From Candidatus Enterocloster excrementipullorum (GTDB lineage Bacteria; Bacillota; Clostridia; Lachnospirales; Lachnospiraceae), in the NCBI GenBank assembly GCA_019119575.1, contig DWWT01000005.1, forward strand, positions 1 through 60,112: a DNA stretch of 60,112 bases, given 5' to 3'. Made by a program: the position numbers and the translations under genes. Positions 34,845-42,699 of this stretch are shown here, in pieces; within the stretch, counting starts at the first letter, position 1, and each line of letters begins with the position of its first letter. The notes under the pieces are model-generated. The model saw nothing but the letters and a program-made list of their open reading frames with translations. It was not told the origin of the DNA and did no database searches.

Positions 34845-36191
34845 TTACATTAAACTGCCGTACAATACATATACCGCGATGCAGCAGATGATACCAACAA
34901 TCCATCCGGTAGGAATGGACATCTTCATATAATCTTTGGTGGAAACCTTGGTGTATCCAAATCCCCATGCAACCCAGGACTGGGTGATGTCAAGATGCTG
35001 CGGAGCAATGGTAGTCACTGCAAACAGCGGATACAGGAAGGCAACCGGAGCACCCGGAAGTGTAGTAATCACAACAGCCAGAATAGCGGTTCCGCATCCA
35101 ACCAGGTTCATGGGGCCGCGGAAGAATCCAAGAGGAGTGAGGACTGCGAATACAATTGCAAGTGTAAGAGCTGTCTTCGGTACAAATCCTCCCAGAATAG
35201 CGGTAAAGTAAGGAGCCGCATAAGTAGCAGCATTATTGAACATAGCCAGAGTAAGCAGGAAGCCTACCATGGGAGCTACATCGATAGCGCCGTCTGTGAA
35301 CAGCTTTGCGAAGAGACGGCATATTTCAGAATATGTTCCTTTCAGCTTGCCCGTAGTAATCAGAGCATAGATTGCGGACAGGCAGAATCCTAAAATAATC
35401 GGGATGTTTAAAAGTACAACACCCAGCACGGGAAGGATTACGGAAATCCAGGAGATAGCAGGTGCATTGTCATTCACAGATCCGGCAGCCGCAGCCCATG
35501 CATGGGAAGTTTTCTTTTTACTCATGTTGAAGTTAGCAACCGTTAAAACAACTACCAGAGAAACTACCATGCAGATAATTCCAATGGTAAAATAATCATT
35601 GTACGTATAGTTTGCAGCCTCAGGATTGAAGCCCGCGTAAATTGTCTGATACTGATTGAAGTTTACAATATTTCCAAAAATACCAGCCATGATAGAGCCC
35701 ATAAAGCTGAACATGGCAATAGGAGCAGGAATGCCAAGAGACAGCAGGATCGGAAGCACAATAACTGCGATAGAGATAACCGGTCCAATACCTGTCATGG
35801 ACATAAAGATGATGGCTGTAACAACGCACAGAAGACCCATCGTAATTCTGGGCTTGTCTCCTCCAAGCTCAACTACCTTACGAATTAAGGTGGCTGCAAT
35901 TCCCGTATCCATCAGCACTCTTCCAAAGAATGCTCCAAAGAATACGTTCACCAGAATGGAACTTGCATAATTTGCCGGACCCGTTGCATATACATAGGTC
36001 AGGGAGTCAATGAGCGTCTGTCCTTCCATAATGTCCGTAGGAGAAATTGCATTTCCTATCAGAGCCAGAACGGTCCAGAAAGTCGCCATGACAGCAAAGC
36101 CCACCATAAGGTTGAAACCTTTGACGCAGTACCATACCAGTCCAACAAAAGACAGGATCATGATAATGCCGATGACTACATTGATGTTCAT
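34845..36191 (-). CDS. Multi-spanning permease, ion-transporter superfamily type
   Basis: This 448-residue protein has about twelve hydrophobic segments. It includes FFGAFFGRVLMDTGIAATLIRKVVELGGDKP, MTGIGPVISIAVIVLPILLSLGIPAPIAMFSFMGS and PLGFFRGPMNLVGCGTAI as separate landmarks. The layout, with re-entrant small-residue loops in each half, resembles carboxylate transporters of the GntP/CitMHS kind, but I cannot place it in one family with certainty. It starts the minus-strand unit 23 nt before hyuA and probably imports that pathway's substrate. A strong AAGGAGGG site precedes the ATG. Confidence 0.82.
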   Translation of the reverse strand: MNINVVIGIIMILSFVGLVWYCVKGFNLMVGFAVMATFWTVLALIGNAISPTDIMEGQTLIDSLTYVYATGPANYASSILVNVFFGAFFGRVLMDTGIAATLIRKVVELGGDKPRITMGLLCVVTAIIFMSMTGIGPVISIAVIVLPILLSLGIPAPIAMFSFMGSIMAGIFGNIVNFNQYQTIYAGFNPEAANYTYNDYFTIGIICMVVSLVVVLTVANFNMSKKKTSHAWAAAAGSVNDNAPAISWISVILPVLGVVLLNIPIILGFCLSAIYALITTGKLKGTYSEICRLFAKLFTDGAIDVAPMVGFLLTLAMFNNAATYAAPYFTAILGGFVPKTALTLAIVFAVLTPLGFFRGPMNLVGCGTAILAVVITTLPGAPVAFLYPLFAVTTIAPQHLDITQSWVAWGFGYTKVSTKDYMKMSIPTGWIVGIICCIAVYVLYGSLM

Positions 36192-36276
36192 ACGAACCCT
36201 CCTTTAAAAAAGTTAATTGGTTACTTCCGTGGGATTTCAATACCAATTGTCCCACCTTTAAGCATTTACATTTTAC

Positions 36277-36292
36277 AACTAATATATTAGTT
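36277..36292. promoter_or_regulatory. Perfect palindrome, candidate GntR operator
   Basis: AACTAATATATTAGTT is a perfect 16-bp palindrome 85 nt before the permease start. Nearby GATACTGGTATTTTTACT (36295) and GATACTAATATTTTACTT (36480) are near-repeats of each other. The FCD regulator encoded at the end of this unit is the likely binder. Confidence 0.45.
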
Positions 36293-36514
36293 TGGATACT
36301 GGTATTTTTACTGTATTTATGCCTATATTTTTGTGAAATATACACAAAAAATAAATTGTAAGCATTTTCTATGTCAAATATTTCCTATGTATGAAGAAAA
36401 TGTATAGAAAAATTCACGGCAGTTTTTCAAATGAATCCCCTCTATATTCTTGTTAAATTTTTGCTAATACATCAGTTTATGATACTAATATTTTACTTTA
36501 ACCCCCTAAATATC

Positions 36515-36560
36515 TACCTTTCGTGTACAAGTGGATGCACGCTTTTGTACACGAAAGGTA
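36515..36560. repeat. Long perfect inverted repeat in the permease upstream region
   Basis: TACCTTTCGTGTACAA (36515-36530) is exactly inverted at 36545-36560 with a 14-nt spacer. There is no T-run, so it is not a standard terminator. It could be a two-site operator, a recombination or binding site, or a stable RNA hairpin. Confidence 0.6.
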
Positions 36561-36580
36561 ATTGAATACGATATAAAACA

Positions 36581-36626
36581 AGCTCTCCAAAGATTTAAAT
36601 GGCCTACATTTTTACTTTGGAGAGCT
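36581..36626. terminator. Terminator of the proline-rich protein gene
   Basis: AGCTCTCCAAAG (36581-36592) is perfectly inverted at 36615-36626, with T-rich tails on both strands. It lies just past the stop of the minus-strand gene. Confidence 0.75.
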
Positions 36627-36637
36627 CTTTTATATTT

Positions 36638-37405
36638 TTATAACATACAAACGCCTCTGTCGCATCGTCTATTGTACATCTCATTTAAAAGAAGCACTTT
36701 TACCATATCCTGGAGCCAGGATGGACGTGATGGGGAAGGCGGTACAACGGGCCTTCCAGGCGGCGTTGGACGCGGCGGTACCGGCGGGCGGCTTGGGCCA
36801 GGCGGTGTTGGACGCGGCGGCATTGGCGGACGGCTTGGGCCAGGCGGCGTCGGACGCGGCGGCATTGGCGGGCGATTTGGGCCAGGCGGCGTCGGACGCG
36901 GCGGCATTGGCGGACGGCTTGGGCCAGGCGGCGTTGGACGCGGCGGCATTGGCGGGCGGCCCCCATTTGATCGGTTATTTTCCATCCAAGAGAAATCCTG
37001 ATGCCTCACCATTTGTACCTCCATCGGATCATTGCTTATACACTTTATTAATTCTTGGGATTCATATACAGCTTGATTAGAAAGCTTATGGCGAATATGA
37101 AAATCCTCCGGCATTTCCTCCCACCCGGGAACAGATTGGATCGATGTATCTTCCAGACTCAGTTCTTCTGTTTTTACTTTATCCTCCCTTATATTCCACA
37201 GTTTTTCTATTGTCTCTACTCCTTCCACGGACAAAACCGTATCACAAATTGATCTGCAAATCCTATTAACCATCATTCCATCCGGATATTCATCGTACAT
37301 TGGACTGTTCTGATAATCCATCCGGTCACATGCTTCCGAAACGTAATTTTGAAGCATTTTTATTCCCGGCGGATACATGCTTTTTAAGTATTCAATTTCC
37401 CGCAT
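36638..37405 (-). CDS. Proline-rich tandem-repeat protein of unknown function
   Basis: From the ATG at 37405 (AAGGAG 9 nt upstream) the product has 255 residues. Residues 1-149 form a compact, Cys/Met/acid-rich domain (YLKSMYPPGIKMLQNYVSEA, MDYQNSPMYDEYPD). Residues 150-219 are five tandem 14-residue units RPPMPPRPTPPGPS, the last one diverged; these should form an extended polyproline II rod. The tail (LQDMVKVLLLNEMYNRRC) is short and helical. There is no signal peptide or membrane helix. No named function is recognised; the two end domains feel conserved and the repeat looks like a length-variable spacer. It lies on its own transcript between the HyuA unit and the par genes. Confidence 0.75.
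   Translation of the reverse strand: MREIEYLKSMYPPGIKMLQNYVSEACDRMDYQNSPMYDEYPDGMMVNRICRSICDTVLSVEGVETIEKLWNIREDKVKTEELSLEDTSIQSVPGWEEMPEDFHIRHKLSNQAVYESQELIKCISNDPMEVQMVRHQDFSWMENNRSNGGRPPMPPRPTPPGPSRPPMPPRPTPPGPNRPPMPPRPTPPGPSRPPMPPRPTPPGPSRPPVPPRPTPPGRPVVPPSPSRPSWLQDMVKVLLLNEMYNRRCDRGVCML
36749..36958. repeat. 42-bp tandem repeat, five copies, coding
   Basis: Five in-frame units encode RPPMPPRPTPPGPS with Ser/Asn swaps at the last position, and a diverged fifth unit with Val for Met. The tract is much richer in G and C than its surroundings and likely varies in copy number by slippage or recombination. Confidence 0.9.
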
Positions 37406-37540
37406 TCTTTTATTCTCCTTTTCTCTTATCACTATCATATGCAGGACAAATTCTAATGCTTCCATTTTTTATATTTTTTAGTACCTGTGAGGATAAAAAA
37501 ATCAGGGCCCCAAAAAGAACCCTGATCCAAATCATTTTTA

Positions 37541-38047
37541 TTATTTATACCCCAGAGCCTGCTCCAGAGCCTCTTTTTCTTCATTTCCCAATACAACTTC
37601 CGTATGTCCCGCATCCACTTCTTTTATATAGAGATAGCATCCATTTCTGCTGTGGACGCAATTCAGAACAAAACCGCTGTTTGTATAGTCCAGCATAGCA
37701 AATGCAAAACTGAGACTTCCTCCCATTCCCTCAAAAGCATTGTACCGCACGACTCCAAATTTTTGAAAGGAGGAGCGGAATGTCCGATTCAATGTTCGTA
37801 TGGAATCCTTGGATGCTCTGTTTTCCGCCTTTAAATTTTTTATCTCATCCAGTTCATCCAGTATCATATCTTCCATAGTTTCCGCGTCTTTTCCCCGCAT
37901 AAAATAATCATATTTGCGGTTTAAACGGCTGAGCCTTATCATCTGTATAATTACCAATATTATAAGCAAAATACACAGCCCTGCCACTCCCAACAAAAGA
38001 TATGCGGGATCAAATGGAAGCTGGTTTAAAATGCTGTTTTCCATCAT
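37541..38047 (-). CDS. DUF4446 family membrane-anchored protein
   Basis: The protein has 168 residues from the ATG at 38047, which has AAGGAG at the best spacing; an ATG two codons upstream is too close to that site. One membrane helix lies near residues 14-37 (AYLLLGVAGLCILLIILVIIQMI). A charged coiled region follows, then the conserved C-terminal domain VVRYNAFEGMGGSLSFAFAMLD and NGCYLYIKEVDAG. DUF4446 proteins are regularly encoded beside parA/parB in Firmicutes; their role is not established. It starts 20 nt after parB. Confidence 0.88.
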   Translation of the reverse strand: MMENSILNQLPFDPAYLLLGVAGLCILLIILVIIQMIRLSRLNRKYDYFMRGKDAETMEDMILDELDEIKNLKAENRASKDSIRTLNRTFRSSFQKFGVVRYNAFEGMGGSLSFAFAMLDYTNSGFVLNCVHSRNGCYLYIKEVDAGHTEVVLGNEEKEALEQALGYK

Positions 38048-38067
38048 CAACATCTCTCCTTTTATCT

Positions 38068-38985
38068 TTAGCGGATGGATTCAATCATTTCCACAATTCG
38101 TTCCAACTCTGCCTCTGAATAGTATTCAATTTCGATCCGGCCTTTATTCTTATCTTTGTTGTGGATGGAAACCTTTGTACCCATAATTGATTTCATCCGC
38201 TCTTCCAGCTCCCGGAAAATAAGGGTAAGAGCATCATCCCTTTTCTCGGCTTTTTCCTCCTTAGGGGACAAATCCTTTCCCATCTTTTTTACAAGCTTCT
38301 CCGTCTCTCTTACGCTCAATCCCCTATCTAAAATTTCCTGTGCTGCTTTTTTCTGCAGCTGCCCATCCTCTAATGACAGAAGCGCTCTGGCATGTCCGCT
38401 GCTGATCATTCCCTTAATCAGGAGATCCTGAATCTGGCTGTCCAACTTTAAAAGGCGCATGGCATTTGTGATGGTAGCCCTGTTTTTTGAAACCCGGACA
38501 GCAATCTCTTCCTGCGTTAAATGAAACTCCTTTACAAGCTGCTGATATGCCTGAGCCTCCTCTATTGGATTTAAATCGGATCTCTGTACATTTTCAATCA
38601 ATGCAATTTCCATGGCCTGCTGCTTATTGTATTCCCTGAGAACAACCGGAACCTCCCGAAGTCCTGCAAGTTTAGCCGCGCGCCATCTTCTCTCACCTGC
38701 GATCAGTTCATAAGATGTTCCCTTTTTCTGTACCAAAAGCGGCTGAAGAACCCCGTAATTTTTAATAGACTCCGCCAGTTCCTGGAGTTCTTCCTCATTA
38801 AAATCCTTTCTTGGCTGATCTCTATTCGGCTCAATGAGACTGACCTTTACCATGATTTCGCCTCCTGTTTCTTCCTGCGGAGATGAAATGGCTTTTTTTG
38901 TATTTGCCAGTTCCTCATTGCTTTCCTTCACTACATCTTCTCCAAATATAGCTCCAAGTCCTCTTCCTAATCCTTTTTTTGCCAT
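38068..38985 (-). CDS. parB: Chromosome-partitioning protein ParB (Spo0J)
   Basis: This 305-residue ParB/Spo0J CTP-dependent clamp loads at parS and spreads along DNA for origin segregation and condensin loading. Seen: N-terminal ParA-contact region (KKGLGRGLGAIFGED), the CTP-binding motif GERRWRAAKLAG, ENVQRSDLNPIEEAQAY, and the helix-turn-helix VSKNRATITNAMRLLKL. A C-terminal dimerisation segment ends in ERIVEMIESIR. Its start shares one base with the parA stop. Two parS sites lie at 39907 and 41927. Confidence 0.97.
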   Translation of the reverse strand: MAKKGLGRGLGAIFGEDVVKESNEELANTKKAISSPQEETGGEIMVKVSLIEPNRDQPRKDFNEEELQELAESIKNYGVLQPLLVQKKGTSYELIAGERRWRAAKLAGLREVPVVLREYNKQQAMEIALIENVQRSDLNPIEEAQAYQQLVKEFHLTQEEIAVRVSKNRATITNAMRLLKLDSQIQDLLIKGMISSGHARALLSLEDGQLQKKAAQEILDRGLSVRETEKLVKKMGKDLSPKEEKAEKRDDALTLIFRELEERMKSIMGTKVSIHNKDKNKGRIEIEYYSEAELERIVEMIESIR

Positions 38986-39755
38986 TATAATTCTTCTCCT
39001 CTGCTCATCACTTCCGCTGCCAGCATACGATAACTCTCTGCCCCCGTTGATCGAGAATCATATAAGTTTATTGAAAGTCCATGGCTGGGAGCCTCAGCCA
39101 GCCTTACATTTCTGGGTATAATCGTCTTATAAATGGTGCGGTTTAAATTATTTTTTACGCTCTCCACAACCTCCAAAGACAAATTTGTTCTGGCATCATA
39201 CATAGTAAAAACAACGCCTTCCATTTCCAACTGGGGATTAAGTTTTCTCTTTACAAGATCTACCGTTTTGAGTACCTGGTTCAACCCCTCCAATGCGTAA
39301 TATTCACACTGAATCGGCACCAAAACAGTATCTGCAGCCGTCAATGCGTTGATTGTCAAGATATTCAGTGAAGGCGGACAATCAATTATAATAAAGTCGT
39401 AATGATCACGAATTTGATCCAGACATCCTTTGAGAAGTTTTTCCTTTTCTTGTACCTCCTGGAATTCTATCTCCGCCCCAGCCAGATTCATATCGGAAGG
39501 AAGGATATCCAAATCCTTTTGAATATCTTTTATTATGCACTCTTCTATGGGCGCTTCCTCAATCAACATGTCATATACGGTTCTATCAAAATCCTCCCCT
39601 TCCAGCCCCAATCCGCTGCTTGCATTTCCCTGAGGGTCAAAATCCACCAGTAGTACACGCTGCCCAGCTTCTGCCAGACAAGCTGACAAATTAATCGCAG
39701 TGGTGGTCTTTCCAACCCCTCCTTTCTGATTGGTTATTGTTATGATTCGTCCCAT
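38985..39755 (-). CDS. parA: Chromosome-partitioning ATPase ParA (Soj)
   Basis: From the ATG at 39755 the protein has 256 residues; GAAAGGAAAG lies 8 nt upstream and the product begins GRIITITNQKGGVGKTTTAINLS, the family's usual opening with the deviant Walker A. Also seen: DFDPQGNASSGLG, DFIIIDCPPSLNILTINAL, and a C-terminal DNA-binding region with basic residues. It binds DNA as an ATP dimer and, through ParB, helps segregate origins and regulates DnaA and sporulation in relatives. It shares its stop with the parB start. Confidence 0.97.
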   Translation of the reverse strand: MGRIITITNQKGGVGKTTTAINLSACLAEAGQRVLLVDFDPQGNASSGLGLEGEDFDRTVYDMLIEEAPIEECIIKDIQKDLDILPSDMNLAGAEIEFQEVQEKEKLLKGCLDQIRDHYDFIIIDCPPSLNILTINALTAADTVLVPIQCEYYALEGLNQVLKTVDLVKRKLNPQLEMEGVVFTMYDARTNLSLEVVESVKNNLNRTIYKTIIPRNVRLAEAPSHGLSINLYDSRSTGAESYRMLAAEVMSRGEEL

Positions 39756-39906
39756 AGTAACTTTCCTTTCCGAAACCATATCGCTCATTTCATACTTTAA
39801 CGATTATAGCACAATTTTTTTTCTTTTCCTATGTAAAAATGGTTGTATGATTTTATTTTTCTATTTTATACAAAAAGCCTTCCTCTTACGGCCTTTTCCA
39901 CATGAA

Positions 39907-39922
39907 TGTTTCACGTGAAACA
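39907..39922. promoter_or_regulatory. parS site 1
   Basis: TGTTTCACGTGAAACA is an exact match to the Firmicutes parS consensus, a perfect 16-bp palindrome recognised by ParB. It is about 10 kb from the predicted origin. Confidence 0.97.
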
Positions 39923-39936
39923 TTTAAACAATTGTA

Positions 39937-39965
39937 TTGTAATCCCATTGCCCATGTATTATAAT
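39937..39965 (+). promoter_or_regulatory. Sigma-A promoter of the alpha/beta hydrolase gene
   Basis: TTGTAA (39937-39942) and TATAAT (39960-39965) have 17-nt spacing. It lies just after parS site 1, so bound ParB could affect it. Confidence 0.65.
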
Positions 39966-39996
39966 GGTAAAAAATGATTATGGGAGTTTTTTGTAA

Positions 39997-40947
39997 ATGA
40001 AAACGAGGAATAAACTTCTTACAATTCTTACATTAGCTTCGGGAGCGGCTGCTTCTGTTTCTATTATAAATAAAACATTGAGCATATTTGCAGTGTCAAA
40101 GCACCTGTTAGAAGACGACGATTCCCTTTGTTTTAAGTGGAGGTTGGGAAATATTCATTATACAAAGCAAGGAAAAGGCAAACCTCTTCTTTTAATTCAC
40201 GATTTAAATCCTTCTTTCTGCGGTTTTGAATGGAGGGCACTGAACTCTTATTTATCTGAATCCTATACGGTTTATACAATCGATCTTCTCGGCTGCGGAC
40301 GATCAGAAAAACCAAATCTCACATATACAAACTATCTCTATGTACAGCTTATCGCCGATTTTATTAAATCAGAAATAGGTCATCGAACAAATGTTATTGC
40401 CTCCGGTACTTCCTCCTCCATTGCAATCATGGCCTGCAGCAACAGTCCGGAGCTTTTTGATCAGATGTTATTTATAAATCCTGAGTCTGTTCATTCCAGC
40501 GGTTTATATCCTGGAAAAAACGCAAAACTTTATAAGTTGATTTTGGACATGCCGGTTATCGGTACGCTTATTTACAATATATCCTGCAGCCGCAACACGA
40601 TTAAGAAAGATTTTTTATCGAAATATTTCTATAATCCGTTTACGGTCCGTTCAAAATACGTGGATTCGTTTTATGAGGCTGCCCATTTGGGAAAATCTCC
40701 AAAATCAGTCTATGCCAGTGTAAAATGCAGCTATACAAGGTGCAATATTTCTACCGCTTTGAAGAAAATTGACAATAGTATATATTTGATTTGCGGTGAT
40801 TCCTTCCCATTCTCTCAGGAATTAATCGAAGAGTACGAAGAATGCAATCCGGCCATTGAAGCTTATACCATTCACAATTCCAGAGCTCTTCCCCATATGG
40901 AAAACCCTATTGAGGTATATAAGCTGATTCAAACTGTTTTCTCTTAA
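39997..40947 (+). CDS. Alpha/beta-hydrolase fold protein
   Basis: This 316-residue protein has an N-terminal hydrophobic segment (about 8-30) that may be a membrane anchor, then an alpha/beta-hydrolase core. Seen: LLLIHDLNPSFCGFEWRAL (oxyanion region), YTVYTIDLLGCGRSEKP, the nucleophile elbow ASGTSSSIAIMA with Ser near 140, an acid candidate in ICGDSFPFS, and the catalytic His in ALPHMENP. The elbow is GTSSS rather than GxSxG, which is tolerated in some members. Substrate unknown. It is read against the direction of replication and lies between two parS sites, 31 nt before nfo. Confidence 0.85.
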   Translation: MKTRNKLLTILTLASGAAASVSIINKTLSIFAVSKHLLEDDDSLCFKWRLGNIHYTKQGKGKPLLLIHDLNPSFCGFEWRALNSYLSESYTVYTIDLLGCGRSEKPNLTYTNYLYVQLIADFIKSEIGHRTNVIASGTSSSIAIMACSNSPELFDQMLFINPESVHSSGLYPGKNAKLYKLILDMPVIGTLIYNISCSRNTIKKDFLSKYFYNPFTVRSKYVDSFYEAAHLGKSPKSVYASVKCSYTRCNISTALKKIDNSIYLICGDSFPFSQELIEEYEECNPAIEAYTIHNSRALPHMENPIEVYKLIQTVFS

Positions 40948-40978
40948 AACATTACTTTTGAAAGGAGTTTTTATATAA

Positions 40979-41812
40979 ATGCTTCGCATTGGATGTCACT
41001 TGTCCTCTGCCAAGGGATATGTATCTATGGCCGAACAGGCAAAAGTAATTGGTGCAAACACATTTCAATTTTTTACCAGAAACCCAAGAGGCGGCAGCGC
41101 AAAAAATATTAACCCCGAAGATGTATCTGAATTTCTTATTTTAGCTGAAAATCAGGATATAACTCCTATTTTGGCCCATGCTCCCTATACGCTCAATGCC
41201 TGCTCTGCGGATCCCAATGTCCGTGACTTTGCTTTCCGAACTATGCAGGATGATCTCCTCCGCATGGAATATACACCAGGAAATTTCTATAATTTTCACC
41301 CGGGCTCACACGTAAAGCAGGGGGTGGATACGGGAATTTCTTTTATTAGTCAAATGCTCAATGAAATTCTCCGTCCCGAGCAATCTACAACTGTTCTCCT
41401 TGAGACAATGGCTGGGAAGGGAAGTGAAATAGGTGGTACTTTCGAGGAACTCCGCCAAATTCTGGATCTGATACAATATTCCGAATGTGTAGGTGTCTGC
41501 CTTGATACCTGCCATATCTGGGACGGTGGATATGATATTGTAAATCATCTGGATGAGGTGTTGATGCATTTTGACCAGATTATAGGTCTTGACCGGCTGA
41601 AAGCTATCCATCTAAATGACAGCCAAAATCCACTAGGGTCTCACAAAGATCGTCATGCGCGGTTGGGAGAAGGATATATAGGGATGGAAGCATTTAAGAG
41701 AATTATTAATCATCCTTCTCTTAGAAATCTTCCGTTCTATCTGGAAACACCAAATGATCTGGATGGGTATGCTCGGGAAATCCAAATGATGCGGGATGCC
41801 TATATAGAATAA
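40979..41812 (+). CDS. nfo: Endonuclease IV (AP endonuclease)
   Basis: This 277-residue Nfo cleaves DNA 5' of abasic sites in base-excision repair. The three-zinc site residues are visible: HAPYTLN and [10 protein letters not shown] (His), [17 protein letters not shown] (Glu), [13 protein letters not shown] (Asp-His), [22 protein letters not shown] split over about residues 210-230, and FYLETP near the end. Length is normal. An AAAGGAG site precedes the ATG. It probably shares a transcript with the hydrolase upstream. Confidence 0.96.
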   Translation: MLRIGCHLSSAKGYVSMAEQAKVIGANTFQFFTRNPRGGSAKNINPEDVSEFLILAENQDITPILAHAPYTLNACSADPNVRDFAFRTMQDDLLRMEYTPGNFYNFHPGSHVKQGVDTGISFISQMLNEILRPEQSTTVLLETMAGKGSEIGGTFEELRQILDLIQYSECVGVCLDTCHIWDGGYDIVNHLDEVLMHFDQIIGLDRLKAIHLNDSQNPLGSHKDRHARLGEGYIGMEAFKRIINHPSLRNLPFYLETPNDLDGYAREIQMMRDAYIE

Positions 41813-41817
41813 GTAAA

Positions 41818-41864
41818 AACATCTTCCAATCTGCTTTAAAACGCGGATATGGAAGATGTTTTTT
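41818..41864 (+). terminator. Terminator after nfo
   Basis: AACATCTTCCA (41818-41828) pairs with TGGAAGATGTT (41850-41860) and runs into TTTTTT. Confidence 0.8.
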
Positions 41865-41926
41865 GTCCTAAGCGAAAAAGTCCAGGACTTTATGTTCGAA
41901 AAATATCTTTAGCGGACAAAGAACAA

Positions 41927-41942
41927 TGTTTCACGTGAAACA
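41927..41942. promoter_or_regulatory. parS site 2
   Basis: A second exact TGTTTCACGTGAAACA, 2.0 kb from site 1 and 16 nt from the rsmG stop. The two sites bracket the hydrolase and nfo. Confidence 0.97.
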
Positions 41943-41958
41943 TCATAAAAAGTTATTC

Positions 41959-42699
41959 TTATACGATTGGTTCCCTTGCAGGAAGTCCTGCTTTTCTGGG
42001 ATATTTTTTTGGCGAAAGCCCTATTTTTTTTATTTTTACCAGGCTTCTGGAAAGATCCGAATTAGGAAGGCTAAAACCTATCACATCTTCAACACTTCCT
42101 CCCAGGATCGTCACCGCCTTCTTTCCCAGATCAAGCTCCTGCTGTATTTCTCCTGATTTATAGGAAATAAAATATCCTCCCTCTTTTACAAATGGAAGAC
42201 AGTATTCTGCAAGGGAAGCCATATTTGCAACGGCCCGAGATACACAAAGATCATAATTCTCCCTATGCGTCTTATCCCTGGACGCATCTTCCGCCCTTCC
42301 ATGGACACACAAAACATCCGTAAACTTCAAAGCGGTACATACATCTTCCAAAAAACGGATTCGTTTATTCAAAGAATCCAGGAGTGTCAATTTTATATGA
42401 GGAAACACAATTTTTAAAGGAATTCCGGGAAAACCTGCTCCGGTTCCCACATCAATAACAGCTAATTTATCATTTTTAAAAAAGTCCGGTGAAGCAAATG
42501 CTTTTACAATTGATAAACTGTCAACAAAATGCTTGGTGACGACCTGGCTCTCTTCTGTAATTGCCGTAAGGTTCATCACCTTATTTTTTTCTATGAGCAT
42601 TTCATAATACATATAAAATTGATTCATCTGTTCCTGACTTAGGGAAATTCCTATTTGTTTCATTTCCTCATCCATCTGTCTGCAAAAAGAATCCGTCAC
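41959..42699 (-). CDS. rsmG: 16S rRNA (guanine-527-N7) methyltransferase
   Basis: The protein has 246 residues. The start is a GTG at 42699 that overlaps the mnmG stop (GTGA), which marks translational coupling. The SAM-binding motif [20 protein letters not shown] and the [15 protein letters not shown] acidic strand are typical of RsmG, and [11 protein letters not shown] carries the conserved SRAV. It methylates G527 of 16S rRNA; loss causes low-level streptomycin resistance in relatives. This is the last gene of the mnmE-mnmG-rsmG unit. Confidence 0.95.
   Translation of the reverse strand: MTDSFCRQMDEEMKQIGISLSQEQMNQFYMYYEMLIEKNKVMNLTAITEESQVVTKHFVDSLSIVKAFASPDFFKNDKLAVIDVGTGAGFPGIPLKIVFPHIKLTLLDSLNKRIRFLEDVCTALKFTDVLCVHGRAEDASRDKTHRENYDLCVSRAVANMASLAEYCLPFVKEGGYFISYKSGEIQQELDLGKKAVTILGGSVEDVIGFSLPNSDLSRSLVKIKKIGLSPKKYPRKAGLPAREPIV

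Noticed and set aside
36749..36958. Possible CRISPR array
   Set aside because: The units are directly adjacent with no unique spacers and keep one reading frame, so this is a coding tandem repeat.
36700..37080. Long Gly-, Ala- and Arg-rich frames in other frames and on both strands over the repeat tract
   Set aside because: They arise because the GC-rich 42-bp repeat lacks stop codons in several frames; none has a sensible start signal, and the proline-rich frame has a ribosome binding site and non-repeat ends.
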